From the NCBI GenBank assembly GCA_964576115.1, contig CAZNUA010000025.1:1326-49503 (forward strand): a stretch of DNA of 48,178 nucleotides. Reading direction: 5' to 3'. This stretch comes from CAYSYY01 sp964576115 [NCBI: uncultured Gemmatimonadota bacterium]. Lineage in GTDB: Bacteria > Blakebacterota > Blakebacteria > Blakebacterales. The number at the start of each line of letters is the position of its first letter. The stretch's first letter is position 1. The position numbers and the translations under genes are program-made. Below are positions 1-8,575 of this stretch, piece after piece. The notes under the pieces are model-generated. The model ran no database searches, had not been told where the DNA came from, and saw nothing but the letters and a program-made list of their open reading frames with translations.

Positions 1-51
1 CCCTACTACCGGATCGGCTTCCGCGAGAAGCCGGGAGATGAAGAAGAATAA
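1..51 (+). CDS. C-terminal end of an unidentified protein (partial)
   Basis: The first 48 bases read in frame as a 16-residue tail (PYYRIGFREKPGDEEE) ending in TAA at 49-51. It is continuous with a gene that begins before the window. The acidic tail and the sharp change to non-coding sequence after the TAA support a real stop. The tail is too short to identify the family. Confidence 0.6.
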   Translation, partial: PYYRIGFREKPGDEEE

Positions 52-71
52 AAAAGACTCCGCACTCTGAT

Positions 72-100
72 TTGCGGATTGCGCCCGACCTGATTACATT
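72..100 (+). promoter_or_regulatory. Possible sigma-70-type promoter for the malic enzyme gene
   Basis: TTGCGG at 72-77 and TACATT at 95-100 are separated by 17 bases, upstream of the gene that starts at 240. Each hexamer matches the consensus only partly, so this is a weak call. The leader downstream holds a perfect 7-bp hairpin, CCCGGCC-TGT-GGCCGGG, at 166-182. Confidence 0.3.
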
Positions 101-239
101 CCGAATGACTTTCGTATCCCCGTCCCCACGCACCTCCGGGGCGCAGGGGATGGACTCCGGACGGCCCCGGCCTGTGGCCGGGACTTCCCGCTCCACATGC
201 GAGCCGATTGCCTGACAGGAAAGGCAGGAGAAAACAGAC

Positions 240-1613
240 ATGAGTGAGGACAAGAAAGCAACGGTCGAGGAGCTGCTCGCCAAGGCGTACCAGCCGGCCA
301 AAGACGCCATGCGACTCCACCCCTTCTATCGGGGCAAGGTCGAGGTCGTACCGAAGTGCCAGATCCGGGACTTCAACGACTTCGCCATCTGGTACACCCC
401 CGGAGTGGCCGAGCCGTGCAAGGACATCCACGCCAACCCCGAGAAGGTCTTCGAGCACACCAACAAGGCCAACATGATCGCCGTGGTCAGTGACGGCTCG
501 CGGGTTCTGGGTCTGGGGAACATCGGCGCCGAGGCCGGTCTTCCGGTGATGGAGGGCAAGGGCATCCTCTTCAAGTACCTGGGTGGCGTGGACGCTTTCC
601 CGATCTGTGTCGCCACGCAGGACAAGGACGAGATCATCAACCTGGTCAAGAACATCCAGCCCTCGTTCGGCGGTATCAACCTCGAGGACATCGAGAAGCC
701 GAAGTGCTTCGAGATCCTCGACACCCTGCGCGGAGAGTGCCACATCCCCGTCTGGCACGACGACCAGCAGGGCACCGCCACGGTGACCGTGGCCGGTGTG
801 ATCAACGCTCTGAAGGTGGTCGGCAAGGACAAGGAAAAGGTCAAGACCGTCCTGTACGGCGCCGGCGCCTCCAACGCCCGGATCGCCCGGATGCTGATCG
901 CCTGGGGCCTGAACTCCGACAACATGATCCTCTTCGATTCGAAGGGCCCCCTGCACATGGGCCGCACCGAATTCGAGGAGTCGGAGCCCGAGAAGTGGTG
1001 GCTGTGCCAGAACACCAACAGCCAGAACGTCGACGTGCCCTTCGAGGAAGCCATCGAGAACGCCGACATGCTGATCGCGCTCTCCCGTTCGGGCCCCGAC
1101 GTGATCGACAAGGCCAACATCACCAAGATGGCCGACGACTCGATCGTCTTCGCGTGTGCCAACCCGATCCCCGAGATCTGGCCGTGGGACGCGAAGGAGG
1201 CGGGGGCCCGTATCATGGCCACCGGCCGGTCCGACTTCGAGAACCAGGTCAACAACTCCCTCGGGTTCCCGGGCATCTTCCGCGGCACCCTCGACGTGGC
1301 CGCCACCACGATCACCGACGAGATGTGCATTGCGGCCGCCGAAGAGCTGGCCAAGTGCGCCGAAGACAACGGCATTCACGAGGGCTACATCATCCCCACC
1401 ATGGACGAGTGGGAAGTCTTCCCGCGCGAAGCCGTGGCGGTGGGACAGAAGGCCATCGAGCAGGGTCTGGCCCGGATCGAACTGACCCCCGAGCAGGCTT
1501 ACGCGCAGGCCGAGCGGATCATCAAGCGCGCCCGCGAGGAGACGGTCTGGCGGATGAAGGAAGGTTTCATCCCCACCGCTCCCGAGGAGGAGAAGGTCAC
1601 CACAGGCGGGTAA
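240..1613 (+). CDS. Malic enzyme (malate oxidoreductase, decarboxylating)
   Basis: A 457-residue cytosolic enzyme that oxidatively decarboxylates malate to pyruvate and CO2 while reducing NAD or NADP. The N-terminal malic domain carries WYTPGVAEP (catalytic Tyr region), EGKGILFKYLGG (catalytic Lys region) and GGINLEDIEKP (acidic metal ligands). WHDDQQGTA follows, then the NAD(P)-binding Rossmann domain with YGAGASNARIARML near residue 205. The length fits the short bacterial malic enzymes without a phosphotransacetylase domain. The ATG follows an AGGAG-type ribosome site. The gene stands alone, closed by a terminator at 1671. NAD versus NADP preference cannot be read from the sequence. The pyruvate and reduced cofactor it makes would connect with the NAD-linked hydrogenase encoded further along, but that link is inference. 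Confidence 0.93.
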   Translation: MSEDKKATVEELLAKAYQPAKDAMRLHPFYRGKVEVVPKCQIRDFNDFAIWYTPGVAEPCKDIHANPEKVFEHTNKANMIAVVSDGSRVLGLGNIGAEAGLPVMEGKGILFKYLGGVDAFPICVATQDKDEIINLVKNIQPSFGGINLEDIEKPKCFEILDTLRGECHIPVWHDDQQGTATVTVAGVINALKVVGKDKEKVKTVLYGAGASNARIARMLIAWGLNSDNMILFDSKGPLHMGRTEFEESEPEKWWLCQNTNSQNVDVPFEEAIENADMLIALSRSGPDVIDKANITKMADDSIVFACANPIPEIWPWDAKEAGARIMATGRSDFENQVNNSLGFPGIFRGTLDVAATTITDEMCIAAAEELAKCAEDNGIHEGYIIPTMDEWEVFPREAVAVGQKAIEQGLARIELTPEQAYAQAERIIKRAREETVWRMKEGFIPTAPEEEKVTTGG

Positions 1614-1670
1614 GCCGCTCTGACCGCGTTCGTATCCGGCAGACCGCCGGACCGACCGCCTGAAAACGGG

Positions 1671-1704
1671 AAAGGCCGCGGCTCACGAGCTGCGGCCTTT
1701 TCTC
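1671..1704 (+). terminator. Intrinsic terminator after the malic enzyme gene
   Basis: AAAGGCCGC (1671-1679) pairs perfectly with GCGGCCTTT (1692-1700). A G-T wobble and an inner GCT/AGC stem extend it around a CACG loop. A short T-rich run (TTTTCTC) follows. Confidence 0.8.
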
Positions 1705-1753
1705 GTCCCGGCCGGGGAGCAGGAGCTGAAGCGCCGCCGTACGAGCTCGGCCT

Positions 1754-2524
1754 TCAACGCCAGCGGTCGCGCACCCAGGAGAGCGCCTTTTTCAGTGGTC
1801 TGACATAGGCCGCCGTCTCGTAATGGGTGAGCCTGTTGAGAAGAACGAGGGTCACGTCGGCACCGCGTTCCTCGAGGACCTCCACCCGGGCCTGGATATC
1901 GGCCGCCGGCAGGATTTCGTCGGCGATGCTGTGGATGATGTACAGTGGGATATCGCCGATTGAATCGAGGAACTCTTCCGAGACCTGGCTGGCGATCGGG
2001 ATCGCGGCCGCGAACAGCTCGGGATGGGTGCCGGCGAAGTACCAGGTCCCGATCCCCCCGAAGCTGAAACCGGTTACGATGATCCGCTCCTCATCGATAG
2101 TGAATTCGGACCGCACACTGTCTATCAGAGCCAGCACCGCTCCCTCCATGATCTCGTCCCACCAGCTCAGCGAGACCGGGCAGGTCGGGGAAAGGACGAT
2201 CGCCTCGAGCTCGTAGAGAGCCGGGATGACGAGCAGGTCGGAGAACGTTCCTCCGTACCAGGTCGAGGGCGAACCGCCGAAATGCAGGGAGAGGATGAGA
2301 GGCGTCGGCGTTCCATCGCGGTAGGAGGCGGGCACGCCGACGGTCCAGGCCATGGACCGGCCGTTGACCGTTCCCTGCCGGCCGATATTGAAGTATTCGT
2401 AACTCTCGTCCTGTTTCACGAACGAACTGCAACCGGCGAACCCGGCCAGCAGGAGAATGAGTCCGACCGCCGCAACGGCGGCGGGAGCGGATCGCGGCCG
2501 GTGCCGGCAGCGGTTGAGTATCAT
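1754..2524 (-). CDS. Lipoprotein alpha/beta-hydrolase (esterase or depolymerase-like)
   Basis: A 256-residue protein with an N-terminal signal sequence ending in a lipobox-like GFAGC, so probably lipid-anchored outside the cytoplasm. The rest looks like an alpha/beta hydrolase. SLHFGGSPSTW suggests an oxyanion loop, GFSFGG is the nucleophile elbow with the catalytic Ser, SIADEILP offers the Asp, and NRLTHYE near the end offers the His. It resembles the carboxylesterase, feruloyl esterase and PHB-depolymerase group; the substrate is unknown. I chose the ATG at 2524 because an AGAAGGA ribosome site precedes it and the signal peptide starts there, although the frame stays open to 2719. It is divergent from the D-aminoacylase-like gene at 2700. 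Confidence 0.75.
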   Translation of the reverse strand: MILNRCRHRPRSAPAAVAAVGLILLLAGFAGCSSFVKQDESYEYFNIGRQGTVNGRSMAWTVGVPASYRDGTPTPLILSLHFGGSPSTWYGGTFSDLLVIPALYELEAIVLSPTCPVSLSWWDEIMEGAVLALIDSVRSEFTIDEERIIVTGFSFGGIGTWYFAGTHPELFAAAIPIASQVSEEFLDSIGDIPLYIIHSIADEILPAADIQARVEVLEERGADVTLVLLNRLTHYETAAYVRPLKKALSWVRDRWR

Positions 2525-2662
2525 ACCCGGACATCCTTCTCGATCGCCGGACCGCGTGCGGTTCCGGAGGTGGCGGTGCCGTTCGTGACTGAAACGGATC
2601 CCGACCCCCGGGCGCCTACACCGGCCGGCCTCTTTCCTGGCGCACCCCCCCGGGGTGACGGC

Positions 2663-2668
2663 TATACT
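2663..2668 (+). promoter_or_regulatory. Possible -10 element for the amidohydrolase gene
   Basis: TATACT lies about 32 bases before the chosen GTG start at 2700, in the 175-bp divergent intergenic region. It matches TATAAT at five of six positions, but no convincing -35 hexamer sits at 16-18 bases. Confidence 0.35.
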
Positions 2669-2699
2669 GCAATCCGTGACCCCGACCAAGGAGACCGCT

Positions 2700-4370
2700 G
2701 TGCGACGTCCCGCTCTCATATCGACATTTGTCCTGACGATTCTTCTCCCCCTCCTGCCCGCCGCCCCTGCTGCGGCCCAGCAGACTGCCTACGATCTGGT
2801 CTTTACCGGCGGCCGCATTCTCGACGGCACCGGCAATCCCTGGTATCCCGGCGAGGTGGCGGTCCGCGACGGTCGGATCGCGGCCCTCGGCACCCTGCCG
2901 GCCGGAGCGCGGGCCGAACGTACGATCGACATCTCGGGCCTGATCATCTCTCCCGGGTTCATCGACATCCACACCCACTCCTACGACAGTGTCAGCGACG
3001 AAGAGAGCTGGAGCGGGGAGGATGACTCTCGCTACTTCGCCCCCAATTTCGTCAGTCAGGGGGTGACGCTTGTGGTTTCGAACCAGTGCGGTTACGGACC
3101 GACCGATATCGGGGCCCAGAGGGCGGCACTGAGCACCCGCGGCACCGGCCCCAACGTCATTTTGATGATCGGTCACAATTCGGTCCGGCGGGCGGTGATG
3201 GGTCGTGACGCCGAACGTCCCGCGACCGCCGACGAGCTGAACCGTATGCGCGCCCTGGTCCGCCAGGCGATGGAGGATGGCGCTTTCGGCATGTCTTCGG
3301 GACTCGAGTATCAACCGGCCATCTGGAGCACCACCGACGAGCTGGTGGCGCTGATGGAGGAAATGCTGCCCTACGACGGCCACTTCCAGGCCCACGAGCG
3401 GGCCTCGGGGATCACCCCGATGTGGTACGTACCGAGCCGGGATGAACCCGCCCCCCCCTCGATGACCGACAACATCCTCGAACTGATCGAGATCGGCGAA
3501 CGCACCGGCGGCCGGGTGATCGCCACCCACATCAAGGCCCGGGGAGTGGATTTCTGGGGCGGTAGTACGATCCTGATCAGGTTGATCAACCAGGCCCGGG
3601 CGCGGGGGATCGACATCTGGGCCGACGCTTATCCCTACAACAGCTCGGGCTCGGACGGCAGTACCGTCCTGATTCCCGGCTGGGCGCTGGGACGCGACCC
3701 GCAGGCCGCCCTGCAGCAGGTCCTGGCTGATCCGGAACGCCGGGACGATCTCGAACGCGATATCCGACACAATCTGAACTGGCGCGGGGGAGGCGGGAAC
3801 ATCGTCGTGATGGACTACCCCGACGAGGCCTGTGTCGGACGCACCCTGCAGGAGCTGGCCGACGAGCGGGACCTGTCGGTCGTCGAGATGGTCATCGCTC
3901 TGCAGCTCGAGGGGGACAACCGCCGCGGGGGCGCCCGGCTGCGGGGTTTCAGCATGGCCGAGCAGGATATCGAGGCCTTTTACGCCGAGCCGTGGTGCTG
4001 CACCGGCTCCGACGCCAGCATCACCCTGCCCGCCGACGGTCCGGTCCACGCCCGCTATTACGGCACCTTTCCGCGCAAGATCCGTCACTATGCCATGGAA
4101 CGCGGCGTGCTGAGCGTGGAGGACGCGGTCCGGACCTCGACCTCGCTTCCCGCCCAGGTCCTCCGTCTACACGATCGGGGGCAGCTGCGGGAGGGCAATT
4201 GGGCCGATATCGTCGTCTTCGATCCCGCGACCATCCGCGACACCGCCACTTTCTTCGAACCGCACCAGTACGCCGAGGGGATCGAATACGTACTGGTCAA
4301 CGGCGTCTTCGTTCTCGAAGAAGGGGAATTGACCTGGGAACGGCCCGGCCGGGTTCTCAACCGTCGCTGA
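2700..4370 (+). CDS. Secreted N-acyl-D-amino-acid deacylase-like amidohydrolase
   Basis: A 556-residue protein with a Sec-type signal peptide (hydrophobic run ending PAAAAQQ), followed by a metal-dependent amidohydrolase of the D-aminoacylase/dihydroorotase group. GFIDIHTHS carries the HxH metal ligands near residue 85. A Cys in VSNQCGYG matches the metal-bridging Cys of D-aminoacylases. SSGLEYQP, THIKARG (metal-binding His) and CTGSDASI (catalytic Asp) follow in the family order. The C-terminal beta-sandwich is recognisable from GNWADIVVFDP. It probably hydrolyses N-acyl-D-amino acids or a related peptidoglycan-derived substrate in the periplasm. I chose GTG 2700 because AAGGAG lies six bases upstream and the signal peptide begins there. 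Confidence 0.85.
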   Translation: MRRPALISTFVLTILLPLLPAAPAAAQQTAYDLVFTGGRILDGTGNPWYPGEVAVRDGRIAALGTLPAGARAERTIDISGLIISPGFIDIHTHSYDSVSDEESWSGEDDSRYFAPNFVSQGVTLVVSNQCGYGPTDIGAQRAALSTRGTGPNVILMIGHNSVRRAVMGRDAERPATADELNRMRALVRQAMEDGAFGMSSGLEYQPAIWSTTDELVALMEEMLPYDGHFQAHERASGITPMWYVPSRDEPAPPSMTDNILELIEIGERTGGRVIATHIKARGVDFWGGSTILIRLINQARARGIDIWADAYPYNSSGSDGSTVLIPGWALGRDPQAALQQVLADPERRDDLERDIRHNLNWRGGGGNIVVMDYPDEACVGRTLQELADERDLSVVEMVIALQLEGDNRRGGARLRGFSMAEQDIEAFYAEPWCCTGSDASITLPADGPVHARYYGTFPRKIRHYAMERGVLSVEDAVRTSTSLPAQVLRLHDRGQLREGNWADIVVFDPATIRDTATFFEPHQYAEGIEYVLVNGVFVLEEGELTWERPGRVLNRR

Positions 4371-4373
4371 CAA

Positions 4374-4403
4374 ACAAGCCCCGCCGGTGAAGGCGGGGCT
4401 TGT
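4374..4403. terminator. Terminator hairpin between convergent genes
   Basis: ACAAGCCCCGCC (4374-4385) and GGCGGGGCTTGT (4392-4403) form a perfect 12-bp stem with a GGTGAA loop. It sits just after the amidohydrolase stop and 48 bases from the stop of the convergent oxidoreductase, so it could serve both. No long T-run follows on either strand. Confidence 0.7.
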
Positions 4404-4451
4404 CCGGTGATCGCTTCGGGCCCGCGCGCGGCCGGCGCGGGCGGTAAAAAT

Positions 4452-5699
4452 CTATTCGAGGTCTTCGGGAATGACCTTCTCGATCCAGGCGGTGTAGTCG
4501 CCGTCGTAGCCGACCTCGGCCTGACGTGCCTTCACCTTCTCGAGAATCTCCCCGACCCTGGCCTCGGGGAGCTTGTCGCTGTCCCCCCACTGCCCGATCA
4601 GGTGTTCGGCGACGGCCTGGGCGTGCTTGCGGGACACGACGATGTTTCCCTGTCCCGTGACGGCGTTACCGACTCCGTAGACGTTTTCCCGGGGACCGTA
4701 GACACCCAGATCCCAGTCCTCGAATTTGTAGAAAGCACCGGTCATCTCGACCCCGTCGAGCGGCTCGGGAACGCTGCCGATCGAACTGATCCAGGCCGGG
4801 TGTCGTTTCTCGACCTCGGTCCCCGGCAGGGGAATCGCCTTGCGGCCGTCGACGCGGGTGCGGTTGAAAACGACCCCGACCAGGCGGTCGTTCTCGATGA
4901 TCTTGTCTTTGGCCAGGTGACGCTCGGCGTAGGTGAAGCGGTACTTCTCCATGGCCAGATCGAGAATCTTCGCCCGGGTGGCTTCGGCCTTGGCCCGAGC
5001 CTCCTCACTGCGGTCCTTCTGTGAGGCCAGCGGCATGTCGTACTTGCGCCGACGGTAGTAGAGCGTACAGCCCTTGATACCGAGCGATTCGGGATCGATG
5101 TCGTGCTGTTCACAGAAGTGGGTGATGCCCTTGTGTTCCAGGTCGTAGAGGGTGCACTCCACCCCCCGCTCGTTCAGGGCCCGTTCGTACAGCAGGCACT
5201 GGACGGCTTTGGCGCAGTCGATCGAGGAAAGACCGCCACCGAAAATGCCCATGTCGTCGACGACCTCGTAGCTGGGGCCGTCGTAGGCTTTCTCGTTCAT
5301 GTGGTTGAACCAGTAAATGAAGGGGTTCTGGTACACCAGACCCTTGTCGATGTAGTCATCGATCCCCTCCACCTCGACCGGCCGGTCCTTCCAGGCACCG
5401 TTGGCGAAGATCAGGGCCGTAAAACCCCAGTCGAGCAGTTCCTCGAACTGGTAATGCTCACCCAGCCTGGTGAGCGGAACGTAATGGATGTTGGGGTGGA
5501 CGAGCAGGGAGTCGATCATGTCGTACTCCTTGCGGCGCTGGATCTTGTGCCAGCGCGGCAGACCGTCCTCGACCTTACCGTAGGGTTTGGAGTTCTGCTC
5601 GAGCAGCACTACCTCGATCCCCGCCTCGGCGAACATGTTCGCCGCGGCTGAACCGGCACAGGCTCCTCCGACGATACATACAACGTGAGAATCGGGCAT
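4452..5699 (-). CDS. FAD-dependent NAD(P) oxidoreductase, GltD/ferredoxin-NADP reductase-like
   Basis: A 415-residue flavoprotein of the pyridine nucleotide-disulfide oxidoreductase fold. The N-terminal FAD motif reads IVGGACAGSAAA, with Ala where the third conserved Gly usually sits. KPYGKVEDGLPRWH corresponds to the segment that follows the first Rossmann fold in adrenodoxin reductase and glutamate synthase small subunits. A second nucleotide-binding stretch, GIFGGGLSSIDCAKAV, lies near residue 155. The C-terminal YGVGNAVTGQGNIVVSRKHA is the usual FAD-closing segment. It has no N-terminal iron-sulfur domain. The likely job is moving electrons between NAD(P)H and a ferredoxin or similar carrier; the partner is not visible. 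ATG 5699 has a good AAGGA/GGAG ribosome site. The cupin gene lies 110 bases upstream on the same strand. Confidence 0.75.
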   Translation of the reverse strand: MPDSHVVCIVGGACAGSAAANMFAEAGIEVVLLEQNSKPYGKVEDGLPRWHKIQRRKEYDMIDSLLVHPNIHYVPLTRLGEHYQFEELLDWGFTALIFANGAWKDRPVEVEGIDDYIDKGLVYQNPFIYWFNHMNEKAYDGPSYEVVDDMGIFGGGLSSIDCAKAVQCLLYERALNERGVECTLYDLEHKGITHFCEQHDIDPESLGIKGCTLYYRRRKYDMPLASQKDRSEEARAKAEATRAKILDLAMEKYRFTYAERHLAKDKIIENDRLVGVVFNRTRVDGRKAIPLPGTEVEKRHPAWISSIGSVPEPLDGVEMTGAFYKFEDWDLGVYGPRENVYGVGNAVTGQGNIVVSRKHAQAVAEHLIGQWGDSDKLPEARVGEILEKVKARQAEVGYDGDYTAWIEKVIPEDLE

Positions 5700-5809
5700 C
5701 AGCAGCAGTCCTTCTCCTCAGAGTTCACACCTGACACGTATGGATGGGTCGGCTCGCGAGCCGAACGGGCTAAGGCAGAGCGTCAAACTACTATGCCGTC
5801 CGGTGGGCG

Positions 5810-6178
5810 TCAGCCCTTTTCTGTCTTTTCCACGACCGCCACGGTATCGGGCTCATTGGGAACCAGACAGAGGAACTCGAAGGGCTCGGAACCGATGACC
5901 TCGTAGGAGTGGGGCATCCCGGCCGGGATGAAATTGACGTTTCCGGGACCGATCTCGTGCACGGCGTCGCCCAGTTGCAGACGGGCCCGGCCACGCAGGA
6001 CATACTGTTCGTGTTCGACCGTGTTGGTATGGTAGGGCATCCCGCCCCCCGGCTGCATGATGAAGCGCCGCATGGCGAAGTTCGGAGCCTCGGAGGAGCT
6101 GATCAGGACCTGCATGGCGGTCCGGTCGGCAGCGGTGACTTCCTCGGCGGCGATCGCGTCGATGTGCGTGACACCCAT
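5810..6178 (-). CDS. Small single-domain cupin protein
   Basis: A 122-residue cytosolic cupin. Motif 1 is PGGGMPYHTNTVEHEQYVLRG; the usual HxH pair is His-Thr-Asn here, so one metal ligand is replaced by Asn while the later His-Glu is kept. Motif 2 is PGNVNFIPAGMPHSYEV with its His. Proteins of this type bind a metal and may act as small dioxygenases, isomerases or sensors; the substrate cannot be inferred. A GGAG ribosome site precedes ATG 6178. It follows the NtrC-type regulator gene by 14 bases, so it is probably in the same transcript. Confidence 0.8.
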   Translation of the reverse strand: MGVTHIDAIAAEEVTAADRTAMQVLISSSEAPNFAMRRFIMQPGGGMPYHTNTVEHEQYVLRGRARLQLGDAVHEIGPGNVNFIPAGMPHSYEVIGSEPFEFLCLVPNEPDTVAVVEKTEKG

Positions 6179-6192
6179 GGCTGGTCTCCTTC

Positions 6193-7629
6193 TTACTCGG
6201 GCAGCCGGTCGCCCCGTTCTATCCCGTACTTGTCGAGCTTGCGGTACAGGTTGGAACGCTGGATACCCATCGCCTCGGCGGCGGCCTTGACGTTCCAGTC
6301 GTGGTCGTTGAGAACCTTGAGCAGGAAAATCCGCTCGGCCTCGTCCCGGAAATCGCTCAGCTCGCCGGACCGGTGCAGAGCTTCGGCCAGCCCCTCCATG
6401 GCGGCGGGCAGAGCGGGGCCGGCGGTACCGGCCCCCGCGGCGATGACCGCCTCGGGATCGAGTACCCGCTCCACGCCGTCCAATCCGATTTCTTCGGCCT
6501 GGTTCATGATGGTGAGCCGCTCCATGGCATTGCGCAGTTCGCGCACGTTGCCGGGCCAGGCGTAGCCGGTCAGCCGGCCGGCTGCTTCGGGCGAGAGACG
6601 AACCGGGGACCGTTTCTCCACCGCGCAGTAGTAGGCCAGGAAATGCTCGCAGAGGGGCAGGATGTCCTCGGGCCTCTTGCGCAACGGGGGAATCGGCAGG
6701 GGTACCACCCGCAGGCGGTACAGGAGATCCTGGCGGAAAGCGCCGCCGGCGATGGCGGCCTCGAGATCCTTGTTGGTGGCGGCGATGACCCGCACGTCCA
6801 CCCGGATCGGGGTGTTGCCTCCAACCCGTTCGATAGTGCCCTCCTCGAGCGCCCGGAGCACCTTGGCCTGGGCCGAGAGACTCATGTCCCCGACCTCGTC
6901 GAGAAAAAGGGTGCCCCCCGAGGCCAGCTCGAACTTTCCCGCCTTGTTGGCCGTGGCGCCGGTGAAAGCCCCCCGGACGTGCCCGAAGAGTTCCGATTCG
7001 ATCAGGTCGCGGGGAATGGCGGCGCAGTTGACCGGCACGAAAGGCCGGGTCGAGCGCGGCGAGAGCGCGTGCAGACGGCGGGCCACCAGTTCTTTGCCGG
7101 TGCCGTTCTCGCCGGTGATCAGGACCCTGGCTTCGGTCGCCGCCACCTGTTCCAGGGCTGTGAGCACCTCCTGCATGGCGGCGCTCTCAGCGATCATGGT
7201 ATAGCGCTCCTCGACCTGGTCGCGCAGAAGCAGGTTCTGCCTTTCGAGCCGGGCCCGGTTCATGGCGTTGCGCACCGTCAGCAGGACTTTTTCCTGATCG
7301 AGGGGCTTTTCGAGGAAATCGAACGCGCCCTTGCGGGTGGCATCGACCGCGGTGGCGATGTCGGCGTGACCCGAGATCATCACCACGGTGCGACCCGATT
7401 CGTTGGGCCGGAGCCGCTCGAGAACCTCTATCCCGTCCAGACCGGGCATCTTGACATCGAGCAGGATGACGTGCGGCTCTTCAGCCTCGACCTTATCGAG
7501 CCCCTCCTCGCCGGCGGCGGCCTTGAGCACCGAATAGCCTTCATATTCGAGAACCAGCTGCAGGGAGTCACGCACTCCCTTCTCGTCATCGACGATGAGG
7601 ACGCTGCCCCCGGTACTTTCTTCCGCCAT
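6193..7629 (-). CDS. Sigma-54-dependent response regulator (NtrC/NtrX family)
   Basis: A 478-residue three-domain regulator. The receiver domain (about residues 8-120) has the DDE acidic pair and the phospho-acceptor Asp in ILLDVKMPG. The AAA+ domain has Walker A GENGTGKE, the sigma-54 contact loop GAFTGA, Walker B GGTLFLDEVGD and the arginine-finger region. The C-terminal Fis-type helix-turn-helix reads NVKAAAEAMGIQRSNLYRKL. It should activate sigma-54 promoters when phosphorylated. No histidine kinase is adjacent. I chose ATG 7629 because a GGGGGAG ribosome site precedes it; a GTG at 7656 would overlap the nrdR stop. It lies 20 bases downstream of nrdR. Confidence 0.93.
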   Translation of the reverse strand: MAEESTGGSVLIVDDEKGVRDSLQLVLEYEGYSVLKAAAGEEGLDKVEAEEPHVILLDVKMPGLDGIEVLERLRPNESGRTVVMISGHADIATAVDATRKGAFDFLEKPLDQEKVLLTVRNAMNRARLERQNLLLRDQVEERYTMIAESAAMQEVLTALEQVAATEARVLITGENGTGKELVARRLHALSPRSTRPFVPVNCAAIPRDLIESELFGHVRGAFTGATANKAGKFELASGGTLFLDEVGDMSLSAQAKVLRALEEGTIERVGGNTPIRVDVRVIAATNKDLEAAIAGGAFRQDLLYRLRVVPLPIPPLRKRPEDILPLCEHFLAYYCAVEKRSPVRLSPEAAGRLTGYAWPGNVRELRNAMERLTIMNQAEEIGLDGVERVLDPEAVIAAGAGTAGPALPAAMEGLAEALHRSGELSDFRDEAERIFLLKVLNDHDWNVKAAAEAMGIQRSNLYRKLDKYGIERGDRLPE

Positions 7630-7649
7630 GGCCGTGCGCTCCCCCCGCT

Positions 7650-8105
7650 TCAACACTCGTGTGAGAGCCGGTCGAGTTCCTGCCGGAACTCTTCGGCCGT
7701 TTTGAAATCCTGATAGACGCTCGCGAACCGCACGTAGGCGACCTGATCGAGCTGGCGCAGTTCCTGCATCACCAGTTCGCCGATCCGGCTGGAGGGGATC
7801 TCGCGCTGGCCGAGATTCTGCAGGGTGCTCTCGAGCCGCTGGACCAGATCGTCGATCTGGGCCGTGGCCACCGGCCGTTTGATGCAGGCGGTCACGATCC
7901 CGGTCTGCAGTTTGGAACGGTCATACGGTTCGCGGCGACCGTCCCGTTTGATCACCACCAGACTGAAGGCCTCGACGTACTCGTAGGTGGTGAAGCGCTC
8001 GCCGCACTCCAGACACTCCCGGCGACGGCGAATAGCCGCCCCACCCTGGCTGGAACGACTGTCGACCACCTTGTCGTTGTTCTCGCCGCAGTGGGGACAG
8101 CGCAT
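7650..8105 (-). CDS. nrdR: Transcriptional repressor NrdR
   Basis: A 151-residue regulator of ribonucleotide reductase genes. The N-terminal zinc ribbon has MRCPHCG and later CLECGERFTTYE, four Cys in all. The ATP-cone domain follows (VVIKRDGRREPYDRSKL) and senses ATP and dATP. Length and motif order match the family. The ATG at 8105 follows GGAGG. The stop of the dCMP deaminase gene is one base upstream, so the two are translationally adjacent. With glyA and dCMP deaminase directly before it, the cluster concerns dNTP supply. No nrd target gene lies in the window. Confidence 0.96.
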   Translation of the reverse strand: MRCPHCGENNDKVVDSRSSQGGAAIRRRRECLECGERFTTYEYVEAFSLVVIKRDGRREPYDRSKLQTGIVTACIKRPVATAQIDDLVQRLESTLQNLGQREIPSSRIGELVMQELRQLDQVAYVRFASVYQDFKTAEEFRQELDRLSHEC

Positions 8106-8106
8106 C

Positions 8107-8571
8107 TCAGGCCTCCTCCCCCGCCCCGGGATCCTCGGGAGTATCTTCACCCATATCGAGCTTCTCGATCGCAACTCCGGCTTCCTCCAGAAACTGGAAG
8201 GCAAGGTCGTCGGGGTAACCGTCACGATACCAGACCTTCTGAATCCCGGCATTGATGATCATCTTGGCGCAGGTCAGGCAGGGACTGCAGGTGATGTAGA
8301 TCTCGGCTCCCTCGGTGCTGACCCCGAAATGGGCGGCCTGGATGAGGGCGTTCTGCTCGGCATGCAGGGTGCGCACGCAGTGGCCGTCGACCATCAGGCA
8401 GCCGACGTCATGGCAGTGCGCCATCCCCGAGGGGGCACCGTTATAGCCGGTGGTCAGAATCCGTTTCTGTTTCACGATCACCGCCCCGACCGCCCGCCGG
8501 TTGCAGGTCGAACGGCGGGCCACCCGTTCGGCGATGTCCATGAAGTAGACCGGCCAGTCGGGTCGTGCCAC
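8107..8571 (-). CDS. dCMP deaminase
   Basis: A 154-residue zinc-dependent deaminase (ComEB/dCMP deaminase family) converting dCMP to dUMP, the precursor for thymidylate. The zinc and catalytic motifs are TLHAEQNAL (His plus the proton-shuttling Glu) and TCSPCLTCAKM (two Cys). TTGYNGAPSGMAHC is the characteristic substrate and zinc segment of dCMP deaminases. I favour the GTG at 8571, which has GGAG upstream and overlaps nothing. An in-frame ATG at 8604 would run into the end of glyA. Located between glyA and nrdR. Confidence 0.9.
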   Translation of the reverse strand: MARPDWPVYFMDIAERVARRSTCNRRAVGAVIVKQKRILTTGYNGAPSGMAHCHDVGCLMVDGHCVRTLHAEQNALIQAAHFGVSTEGAEIYITCSPCLTCAKMIINAGIQKVWYRDGYPDDLAFQFLEEAGVAIEKLDMGEDTPEDPGAGEEA

Positions 8572-8575
8572 CGGA

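Noticed and set aside
59-78. TCCGCA/TGCGGA hairpin as a terminator of the first partial gene
   Set aside because: The stem is only six base pairs with an eight-base loop and no T-run.
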